From positions 1 through 64,000 of the forward strand of contig NZ_JAHBBF010000003.1 in assembly GCF_019331725.1 (NCBI RefSeq): a stretch of DNA of 64,000 bases. Direction: 5' to 3'. Within the stretch, counting starts at the first letter, position 1. Every line of letters begins with the position of its first letter. Both the position numbers and the translations under genes were made by a program. Shown here one piece after another: positions 56,797 through 64,000 of the stretch. Source of the stretch: Bifidobacterium saguinibicoloris. Its GTDB lineage: Bacteria > Actinomycetota > Actinomycetes > Actinomycetales > Bifidobacteriaceae. Below the pieces are notes generated by a model, which was given only the letters and a program-made list of their open reading frames with translations, was not told the DNA's origin and made no database searches.

Positions 56797-56824
56797 CTGC
56801 CGGTCGCCCGGCCGTCCCATTGTA

Positions 56825-57847
56825 CTATGCGCGGGACTCCGCGCCGGCCCGCGCAGCGAGCAGGCGCCGGCCGTAGTCGAGGACGATGCCGTCGAGCAGA
56901 CCGTGCTCGCTGGCCACGTACGAGTCGATGACGCCGCCGTGGGTGCATTTCGCCGCTTCGCTCACCTTGGCGAGCACACGGTTCCAGACGAGCGCGCCGC
57001 CGCCGACCACGTCGATGCGGCCCGGATGGATGGTCTTGTAGGCGCGGCGCTCCTCGCGGGTCATCCGGAGGAACCGGTCGTCGACGGCGACGGCCTCGGC
57101 GATGGACAGCCGGTGGCCGTCGACGACGGTGTGGTCGTATTCGGTCAGGCCGAGGGCGAGGGCGGTCATGGTGGTGACGGTGCCGGACACGCCGATGATG
57201 GTGCGCGTCCTGCCGGCGGGCACGGTGCGGAACGCCTCGTCGATGTGCGCGTCGATGTCCGCGACGGCCTCGGCGATCTCCTCCTCGGTGGGCGGGTCGT
57301 GCCTGAGGTGGCGTTCGGTCATACGCACGGAGCCGATGTTCATGGAGTATGCGGCCGTCACCTTGGTGGCGGGCGTGTCCACGCCGTCGCCGCCGAGCAC
57401 GAGTTCGGTGGAGCCGCCGCCGAGGTCCACCACGAGGTAGGGGGCGGGCAGGCTGCCGCGGTCCACCACGCTGGTGGCGCCGAGGAAGCTCAGGTCGGCC
57501 TCCTCGGTGCCGGGGATGACTTCGGGCCGGACGCCGAGGATGCGTTCGATGCCGTCCTCGAACTCCTCGCGGTTCTCCGCGTCGCGCGTGGCGGACGTGG
57601 CGACGAACCGGATGCCGTCGACGGGATGCTCGGCGAGTATGCCGGCGAATTCGCGCGCGGCCTCGTAGGCGCGGTCGAGCGCCTCCGACGCGAACCGGTG
57701 GGTCTTGTCGACGTCCTGGCCGAGCCGGATGACACGCAGCTGGCGCGGCACGATCTCGGTCATGCCGTGTTCGTCGACGCGTGCGATCTTGAGTCGGATC
57801 GAGTTGGTGCCGCAGTCCACGCCCGCGACGGTCACCGTGTTGCCCAT
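56825..57847 (-). CDS. ppx: exopolyphosphatase/pppGpp phosphohydrolase family protein
   Basis: 340 residues of the Ppx/GppA family (actin-like ATPase fold). Motifs are AGVDCGTNSIRLKI (phosphate loop), ATSATRDAENREEF, GTEEADLSFLGA and YLVVDLGGGSTELVL, and GVSGTVTTMTAL. It is short, like the actinobacterial Ppx1/Ppx2 forms, lacking the C-terminal HD domain. It removes phosphate from polyphosphate or pppGpp; which one is not determined by sequence. AAGGAG precedes the ATG. Confidence 0.9.
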   Translation of the reverse strand: MGNTVTVAGVDCGTNSIRLKIARVDEHGMTEIVPRQLRVIRLGQDVDKTHRFASEALDRAYEAAREFAGILAEHPVDGIRFVATSATRDAENREEFEDGIERILGVRPEVIPGTEEADLSFLGATSVVDRGSLPAPYLVVDLGGGSTELVLGGDGVDTPATKVTAAYSMNIGSVRMTERHLRHDPPTEEEIAEAVADIDAHIDEAFRTVPAGRTRTIIGVSGTVTTMTALALGLTEYDHTVVDGHRLSIAEAVAVDDRFLRMTREERRAYKTIHPGRIDVVGGGALVWNRVLAKVSEAAKCTHGGVIDSYVASEHGLLDGIVLDYGRRLLAARAGAESRA

Positions 57848-57923
57848 GATGTTGGCTCCTTGTCTGGTTTCCCTGCCTGCCGGACGGTCTCCGTCCGCGG
57901 CCCCTGCACCGTTCCGGCGCGTC

Positions 57924-58478
57924 CTACGCCACGGTGCACCGGCATACGGCCGGATCGAATTCGTCCTTGACGCGCTCGAGGACCATGTCGCCGATGGGGT
58001 TGGCGCCCGGTCCCATCACCAGCGACTGGGCGATGAGCGCGTGCAGGCATTTGACGCGTACGGGCATGCCTCCGGCGGAGGTGCCTTCGATGTGCTCCTC
58101 GGAGTCCTTGACGCGGACCGCGATCTCATGGCGGAACGCGAGGTAGAGCTCGTGGGCGCGCCCATACGCGGCCTTGACGTCCTCGTCATGTTCGACGAGT
58201 TCGGTGTAGTCGCGCATGGCGCCTTCGGCCTCCACGTGGGACGCGGCCTTGACCGCCTCCGGGCTGGTGAGGTAGCAGGTGGTGGGGAACGGGACGCCGC
58301 CGGGCAGGACGGGGCGCGTGACGACGGCGAGGGGCCTGCCGCACACGCAGCGCGCCCCCACGGCGAGGATGCCGCGCGGGTATCGTCCCAGCTGCCGTTC
58401 GACGATGGCGATGTCCTCCTCGCTCGCCGGTTGCGCGAGGATGCGTTCCGCCAGTGCTGCGGGGTCGATGGTGGTCAC
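57924..58478 (-). CDS. DUF501 family protein
   Basis: 184 residues. Matches DUF501, a small actinobacterial family of unknown function found between ftsB and ppx. Conserved features are IVERQLGRYPRGILAVGARCVCGRP and, at the end, AGGMPVRVKCLHALIAQSLVMG, with Cys and His residues that could bind a metal (CVCG, KCLHAL, CRC). Its ATG overlaps the stop of the FtsB-like gene by four bases (ATGA), so the two are coupled. Confidence 0.85.
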   Translation of the reverse strand: MTTIDPAALAERILAQPASEEDIAIVERQLGRYPRGILAVGARCVCGRPLAVVTRPVLPGGVPFPTTCYLTSPEAVKAASHVEAEGAMRDYTELVEHDEDVKAAYGRAHELYLAFRHEIAVRVKDSEEHIEGTSAGGMPVRVKCLHALIAQSLVMGPGANPIGDMVLERVKDEFDPAVCRCTVA

Positions 58479-59050
58479 TGCTGTCCTTCCTTGTCGGTGC
58501 CGTCGGACTCCGAGGCGCTGCCTGCGGTGCCGTCCTGCTGCGTGGTGCCCTTCTTCGTCGTGGTGCCGCCGGCCCCCGTCTTGACGGGCTGGTCGGCCTT
58601 CTTGAAGGCGTACGAAAGCTCACTGTACCAAGGCAGCTGGTTGGACGTGTCGTCGTTCTGCGAGTCCTGCGCGTCCTGCGTCTCGGCGCCGTCGGCGTCG
58701 CCGGTGACGGCCTGCGGGTTGAGCACGTGGACGGATTGCTCGCCGGGGAACACGAATCCGAGACGTTCGCGCGCCTGCGCGGCCACGTAGTTCTTGTCGT
58801 CCCAGCGGGAGATGTCGTTCTCGAGGTCCTGCTTCTTGGCGACGAGCGCCGCCTCCTCGCGTTTGAGGCTGTTGAGGTGGGCGAGGTCGGTGGCGTAGGT
58901 GTTGAACGTGGAGACGAGTTGGATAAGCCCGACGGCCACGATGAACAGGGAGATGAAGAACGCGATGGGTCCGGAGGTGCCGGAGCGCCTGCGCCTCTTC
59001 GTGCTCGACGATCGGTCTTCCGTCCGCGTACCCCGGTTCCGTGTGCTCAT
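58475..59050 (-). CDS. ftsB: FtsB/DivIC-like septum formation protein
   Basis: 191 residues. A basic cytoplasmic tail (TKRRRRSG) is followed by one membrane helix (about 29-48) and a coiled coil (LNSLKREEAALVAKKQDLENDI). The typical segment AAQARERLGFVFPGE comes next and then a long Gln/Asp/Thr-rich tail (from about residue 115). FtsB bridges FtsL and FtsQ in the divisome. The order eno, ftsB, DUF501, ppx is common in Actinobacteria. GGAGG is absent; TTGTCCC precedes the ATG, so the start strength is weak. Confidence 0.87.
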   Translation of the reverse strand: MSTRNRGTRTEDRSSSTKRRRRSGTSGPIAFFISLFIVAVGLIQLVSTFNTYATDLAHLNSLKREEAALVAKKQDLENDISRWDDKNYVAAQARERLGFVFPGEQSVHVLNPQAVTGDADGAETQDAQDSQNDDTSNQLPWYSELSYAFKKADQPVKTGAGGTTTKKGTTQQDGTAGSASESDGTDKEGQQ

Positions 59051-59061
59051 GGGACAACAAA

Positions 59062-59095
59062 ATACCCGCCGCGTTCGACGGAACGCGGCGGGTAT
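59062..59095 (-). terminator. eno terminator
   Basis: ATACCCGCCGCGTTC pairs with GAACGCGGCGGGTAT around a 4-bp loop; TTTTGTT follows on the minus strand. It ends 12 bp before the ftsB start codon. Confidence 0.85.
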
Positions 59096-59153
59096 CGGAA
59101 TCGTCAGGCCGGCCGGCCGGCGCAGGGTCCGGACGGTCTATGGCCTAGCGGAC

Positions 59154-60488
<1,335 letters not shown>

Positions 60489-60491
60489 TCA

Positions 60492-60521
60492 AGGATAGTG
60501 TGATTGATGGACTACACGCAA
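60492..60521 (-). promoter_or_regulatory. predicted eno promoter
   Basis: Minus strand TATCCT (60492-60497) with TTGCGT (60516-60521) at 18 bp. Start near 60485, leaving a leader of about 33 nt. Confidence 0.5.
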
Positions 60522-60538
60522 GACCGTCCGCACGCGTG

Positions 60539-60554
60539 TTGTGAGCGCTCACAA
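60539..60554. promoter_or_regulatory. LacI-type operator upstream of eno
   Basis: TTGTGAGCGCTCACAA, a perfect 16-bp palindrome, centred about 61 bp upstream of the predicted start site. Confidence 0.75.
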
Positions 60555-60782
60555 TCGTTGTATGTGAACGGAAGGCGACCTGTCGGACACCCAGCGTACA
60601 CCCGCCGTCCACCCTTCGGTCCGCGGCTGCCGCGGACGGACCGTGTCCCGCGGGACGAGGGCGTTCCGGCGCGCGTCCGGGCGGACGGCGCGACGTTGTC
60701 CAACATGTGAGTTCCAATGGTGGACGACACGGGGTGCCCGGGCCGAACGCCTCAAACATGCTGGACCGCCGCGCGGAAGTGA

Positions 60783-60851
60783 CGCGAAAGCGGGTCGGCT
60801 GGGCTGAGATCATACTCGTCGAACCTGATGTAGTTAGCACTAACGAAGGAA
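60783..60851 (+). promoter_or_regulatory. TPP riboswitch (THI element)
   Basis: The conserved cores GGCTGAGAT (60802-60810) and GAACCTGAT (60821-60829) are present, followed by a GTTAG/CTAAC stem and AACGAAGG. The last element overlaps the ribosome binding site AAGGAA of thiX, so thiamine pyrophosphate probably blocks translation initiation. The 5' boundary is approximate. Confidence 0.88.
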
Positions 60852-60858
60852 ATGTCAG

Positions 60859-61767
60859 ATGCACGATTCGTCCGTGTGTCCGTCAGACCATCGGTCGCCG
60901 ACCATCCATCAGCACACCATCCGGGGCGAAGCCATACCCGCTTCCATCCCGGGGACGGCGTCCGCCGAGGCGGGGTTCGCGAGCCAGCGGACCCGGCGCC
61001 CGGGCGGAGCGGCGCACGTGCTGAGGGGTTGCGGCGTCTGGGCCTCGACGGCCGCCCTCTGCATATGGTGGTATTGCGCCACCCTCTCCCCCGCGGACAC
61101 GCGGCCGTTGCCGTCGCCGGCGGAGGTCGCCGCCGCGTGGAACGACCTCGCGGCCGAGGGGCTGCTGTGGCCGTCGATCGGCATGAGCCTGGTGCGCGTG
61201 CTCCTCGGACTGGCGCTGGGCATCGCGCTGGCCGTACCGGCCGCGGTGCTCACCGGCGCGACGAGGCTCGGCTTCGCCGTCATCGACAAGCCGGTGCACA
61301 TGCTGCGCGCCATCCCGTTCCCCGCGCTCTCGCCGCTGCTGATCATCTGGCTCGGCATCGACGAAACGATGAAGGTGGCGCTCATCGCCGTGGGCGTGTT
61401 CGGCCTCATCTACGTGAACCTGCGCGACGGCATCCGCGGCCTCGACCCGAAGCTGCTCGAACTGGCCCGCGCCTATCATCTGCCGCGCGCGCTCGTCTTC
61501 CGCCGCATCCTGTTCCGCGGCGCCCTGCCGAGCTTCATGACGGGCCTCAGATTCGCGATCACCGTGGCGTGGATCGCACTCGTCACCTGCGAGACGGTGA
61601 ACTCCACCGTCGGCATCGGCTACATCCTCTCGCGCGCCCAGCAGTTCTCCCGCACCGACCAGATGGTGCTGTGCATCGTGCTGTACGCGCTGCTCGGCCT
61701 CGGCTCCGAGGCGCTCGTCGGCGCGCTGGAGAAGGCGCTGACGCCATGGAGGCGCCGCGCGGCCTGA
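60859..61767 (+). CDS. thiX: thiamine-precursor ABC transporter permease (ThiX-like)
   Basis: 302 residues, a permease of the SsuC/TauC/ThiX family with about six membrane helices and the cytoplasmic coupling loop ELARAYHLPRALVFRRILFRGALPS. The family is shared by sulfonate, nitrate and pyrimidine-precursor importers; the TPP riboswitch directly upstream decides for a thiamine precursor (HMP-type) system. The ATG at 60859 lies 7 nt after AAGGAA; the ATG at 60852 is out of frame. First gene of thiXYZ. Confidence 0.88.
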   Translation: MHDSSVCPSDHRSPTIHQHTIRGEAIPASIPGTASAEAGFASQRTRRPGGAAHVLRGCGVWASTAALCIWWYCATLSPADTRPLPSPAEVAAAWNDLAAEGLLWPSIGMSLVRVLLGLALGIALAVPAAVLTGATRLGFAVIDKPVHMLRAIPFPALSPLLIIWLGIDETMKVALIAVGVFGLIYVNLRDGIRGLDPKLLELARAYHLPRALVFRRILFRGALPSFMTGLRFAITVAWIALVTCETVNSTVGIGYILSRAQQFSRTDQMVLCIVLYALLGLGSEALVGALEKALTPWRRRAA

Positions 61768-61839
61768 CGCACGTCCGGCACGTCCGGCGGAACCGCCTCC
61801 GCACAACCGCAAACAAGAAGAAGAAAAGGAAGGACCATC

Positions 61840-62856
61840 ATGACCATCATCGACAACCACCCCACCGCACGCCGCGCAGGCGTGCGCGCCGCCGTCCGCC
61901 GCGCCCTGACCGCCGTGTGCGCCGCCGCGGCCGTCGTCTCGCTCGCCGCCTGCGGCGCCTCGTCGCAGGGCTCCGGCAAGGCCGACACGGACACGATCCG
62001 CATCGCGTACCTGTCGACCGCGAACTACCTGACGACCATCAAGGACGAAAGCTTCGTCAAGTCCACGATGGAGCCGTACAAGGCCGAGTTCTCCGGCCCG
62101 TTCAACCCACCGGACGACGCCTACAAGGTGATCCTCGCCGGCAAGGCCGACACGTCGAGCACCGGCACCGGCTACTTCATCAACCTCGTCGACCAGAAAG
62201 CACCGTGGGTGGCGTACGCGATCGAGTACTACGACGGCGACTCGCAGGGCCTCGTCGCCGCCCCCGGCTCCGGCGTGACCAGCCTCAAGGACCTGTACGG
62301 CAAGCGCGTCGGCATCGACAAGAAGGGCGCCACCGGCGACTACATCCTCAAGGCCGCGTTCGAGCACGCCGGGCTCGACTATGCGAAGGTCGAGGAGGTC
62401 GAGCTGAGCCAGACCGACTTCGCCGCCGCGTTCTCCTCCGGCAAGATCGACGCGCTGGCCACGTACGACCAGAACCTCGCCTCCGCAATCGCCACCCCGG
62501 GCGCGAAACTCATCACCACCGGCAAGGACTACGACTCGAAGAACGTGACCCTGCACATGGTCTCCCGCAAGTTCGCCACCGCGCACCCGGAGATCGTCAA
62601 GAAGCTCTACCAAGCGCTCGTCAAGGAGTCCGACAAGGCGCAGAAGGACCCGGAGTTCATCTACGACGCGTACAAGAAGTTCGGCGCGTCCGATTCGATC
62701 GTCAAGCAGGTGCGCAAATTCGACGTGCCGGAGATTCTGCCCGTCGACGCCAAGGGACGGAAGATGCTCGACGACATCGCGCAGCAGTACGTCGATTTCG
62801 GCTTCATCAAGACGAAGCCGAACCTCGACGACTACGTGCTCGACTGCACGAAGTGA
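61840..62856 (+). CDS. thiY: thiamine-precursor ABC transporter substrate-binding lipoprotein (ThiY-like)
   Basis: 338 residues. Signal peptide with lipobox LAAC (Cys about 38). The NMT1/SsuA-like binding fold shows IRIAYLSTANYLTTIKDESF, KVILAGKADTSSTGTGYF and LKDLYGKRVGIDKKGATGDY. Family relatives bind hydroxymethylpyrimidine derivatives; ligand identity here follows from the riboswitch. GGAAGGACC precedes the ATG. The stop overlaps a possible GTG start of the ATPase gene. Confidence 0.88.
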   Translation: MTIIDNHPTARRAGVRAAVRRALTAVCAAAAVVSLAACGASSQGSGKADTDTIRIAYLSTANYLTTIKDESFVKSTMEPYKAEFSGPFNPPDDAYKVILAGKADTSSTGTGYFINLVDQKAPWVAYAIEYYDGDSQGLVAAPGSGVTSLKDLYGKRVGIDKKGATGDYILKAAFEHAGLDYAKVEEVELSQTDFAAAFSSGKIDALATYDQNLASAIATPGAKLITTGKDYDSKNVTLHMVSRKFATAHPEIVKKLYQALVKESDKAQKDPEFIYDAYKKFGASDSIVKQVRKFDVPEILPVDAKGRKMLDDIAQQYVDFGFIKTKPNLDDYVLDCTK

Positions 62857-62864
62857 GCGCGCCG

Positions 62865-63632
62865 ATGACGGACGACACGAAGCCGGCTCCCACGACAGCT
62901 CCCACGACGACGCCCACCGGCACGACGCCCACGGACCATACGCCGCTCATCGACGCGTCGCACGCCGCGCTCGCCTTCGACGGCCGGCCGGTCCTCACGG
63001 ACGTCTCGTTCACGCTGCGCGCCGGCGAATTCGTCTCGCTGATCGGCCGGTCCGGCTGCGGCAAGTCGACGCTGCTGCGCATCGTCGCCGGTCTGCTGGA
63101 GCCGACCGGCGGCGACGTGCGCGCCACCGGCTCGCAGGCGATCGGCTTCCAGGACTCGCGGCTCGTGCCGTGGATCAGGCTCTGGGACAACGTGACGCTG
63201 GGCCTGCCCGGATCGAAGGCCGAACGGCGCGAGATCGCACGAAAGGCGCTCGAGCAGGTGCAGCTCGCCGACCACATGGACTCGTGGCCGTCCTCCCTGT
63301 CCGGCGGCCAGGCGCAGCGCGCCTCGCTCGCGCGCGCCCTGGTGCGCACCCCGGAGCTGCTGCTGCTCGACGAGCCGTTCGGCGCCCTCGACTCGCTCAC
63401 CCGCTACGACATGCAGGACCTGCTCGCCTCGCTCGAGGCGGAGCACGGCTGGGGCGTGCTCATGGTCACGCACGACATCGCCGAGGCGGTGCGCCTGTCC
63501 GACCGGGTGCTCGTGATGTCCGGAGGCGTCATCGCGCAGGACATCACGATCGACCGCTCGGAGACGGACGCCGAGGGCCGTCCCGCCGGGCATGTCGCCC
63601 TCGAGGACCGTCTGCGCGCCGCACTGCGGTAG
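62865..63632 (+). CDS. thiZ: thiamine-precursor ABC transporter ATPase (ThiZ-like)
   Basis: 255 residues from the ATG at 62865. A Thr/Pro-rich start (PTTAPTTTPTGTTPT) precedes the ATPase: Walker A GRSGCGKS, Q-loop FQDSRLVPW, signature LSGGQAQRASLARAL, Walker B LLLLDEPFGALD, switch His in VTHDIAEAV. Typical of SsuB/TauB/ThiZ ATPases. A GTG at 62853 that overlaps the thiY stop (GTGA) is an equally possible start and would imply translational coupling. Confidence 0.88.
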   Translation: MTDDTKPAPTTAPTTTPTGTTPTDHTPLIDASHAALAFDGRPVLTDVSFTLRAGEFVSLIGRSGCGKSTLLRIVAGLLEPTGGDVRATGSQAIGFQDSRLVPWIRLWDNVTLGLPGSKAERREIARKALEQVQLADHMDSWPSSLSGGQAQRASLARALVRTPELLLLDEPFGALDSLTRYDMQDLLASLEAEHGWGVLMVTHDIAEAVRLSDRVLVMSGGVIAQDITIDRSETDAEGRPAGHVALEDRLRAALR

Positions 63633-63663
63633 CCGATGGACCGGTAAACCGGTAGACCTGCAC

Positions 63664-63714
63664 GCCGCCAACGCCTCGCCGTATCCGCCCGGAACGCGAC
63701 GAGACGTTGGCGGC
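63664..63714. repeat. inverted repeat between thiZ and lacZ
   Basis: GCCGCCAACG (63664-63673) and CGTTGGCGGC (63705-63714) are exact complements, with an inner CCTCG/CGAG match. Either a terminator for thiXYZ (no T run) or an operator for lacZ, whose -10-like TATGAT (63721-63726) starts seven bases later. Confidence 0.5.
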
Positions 63715-63767
63715 GACCTGTATGATGGCGGAGCAGACAACGTCGTTACCGTCATAAGGAAGTGCGC

Positions 63768-64000
63768 ATGACAACCCCCACCATCATCCACGCGGCCGCC
63801 GCCGACCCGGCCTGGCTCACCGACCCCACGGTCTTCGCGGTCAACCGCAACCAGGCGCATTCGGACCACCGCTGCTTCGACCATGATCCCCTGCCGGGCG
63901 AATCGTCCGACCTCGTGCAGAGCCTCGACGGCACGTGGCGGGTCGCCGTCGTCGAACAACCTCAGACCGGCTTCCCCACCCTGCTGGAGCAGACCGTGGC
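63768..64000 (+). CDS. lacZ: GH2 beta-galactosidase, 5' end only
   Basis: The first 77 codons are present; the gene continues past the window. The translation (DPTVFAVNRNQAHSDHRC, then LVQSLDGTWRVAVV) matches the N-terminal sugar-binding domain of LacZ-type GH2 beta-galactosidases. The catalytic residues lie outside the window. AAGGAAG is 6 nt before the ATG, and TATGAT at 63721 may be the -10 box. Confidence 0.82.
   Translation, partial: MTTPTIIHAAAADPAWLTDPTVFAVNRNQAHSDHRCFDHDPLPGESSDLVQSLDGTWRVAVVEQPQTGFPTLLEQTV

Noticed and set aside
60852-60858. ATG at 60852 as thiX start
   Set aside because: It opens a different frame that reads antisense-like Arg-rich sequence; the ATG at 60859 has the right spacing from AAGGAA and the correct frame.
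60859-63632. Aliphatic sulfonate or nitrate importer
   Set aside because: Family membership allows it, but the TPP riboswitch directly upstream argues for a thiamine precursor.

Overview
The window is a stretch of a high-G+C actinobacterial chromosome, most probably a Bifidobacterium. The evidence is the gene content (two WhiB proteins, CarD, a PdtaS-type kinase, LytR-CpsA-Psr proteins, DUF501, a TPP-riboswitch ThiXYZ transporter, an extracellular glycoside hydrolase with FIVAR repeats) and the absence of respiratory genes. I cannot name the species.

Layout. 1-1.1 kb is gene-free. It carries short repeats and ends in a displaced tRNA 3' end with its terminator, which looks like the right junction of an integrated element lying to the left. 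1.1-9.3 kb is core metabolism and information processing, all on the minus strand: pyk, a TerC protein, uvrB-coaE, rpsA and folD. 9.4-12.6 kb holds a zinc-type ABC importer (binding protein, ATPase with a His-rich tail, permease) with a Zur-like box. 12.6-20.3 kb holds ispF, carD, glgB followed by a two-component system, comF-HAD, and a metallopeptidase-family gene. 20.3-31.1 kb is a cell-envelope and division neighbourhood: DUF5719, a large membrane glycosyltransferase, WhiB2, two LytR-CpsA-Psr proteins, an orphan FtsK/EccC-like ATPase, and a second WhiB. 31.1-37.1 kb holds pdtaS, a TrhA/hemolysin III protein, greA, an FKBP, sdaA and a small membrane protein.

37.1-56.5 kb is an accessory carbohydrate island with visibly lower G+C. 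It encodes a secreted GH3 beta-glucosidase, a wall-anchored GH30 enzyme of about 1,800 residues, a ROK sugar kinase, an LPXTG pilin-like surface protein, PTS enzyme I and HPr, a GH1 6-phospho-beta-glucosidase, a complete Lac/Cel-family PTS permease (IIA, IIB, IIC), a GntR/UTRA regulator and a Cof-type HAD phosphatase. The palindrome ATTCATTCGAATGAAT and its variants recur in front of the PTS operon, gntR/HAD and the GH30 gene, so one regulator probably controls the locus. The logic would be: extracellular depolymerisation of a beta-glucan, phosphorylating uptake of beta-glucosides, intracellular phospho-hydrolysis, and kinase capture of free glucose.

56.7-64 kb returns to core genes: tRNA-Leu(UAA), ppx/gppA, DUF501, a FtsB-like gene and eno, then a TPP riboswitch with thiXYZ and the 5' end of a GH2 beta-galactosidase gene that runs off the window. 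pyk and eno, at opposite ends of the window, both carry a LacI-type operator (TTGTGAGCGCTCACAA or a 14/16 match) centred about 60 bp upstream of the predicted transcription start. This suggests shared, activator-like control of glycolysis.
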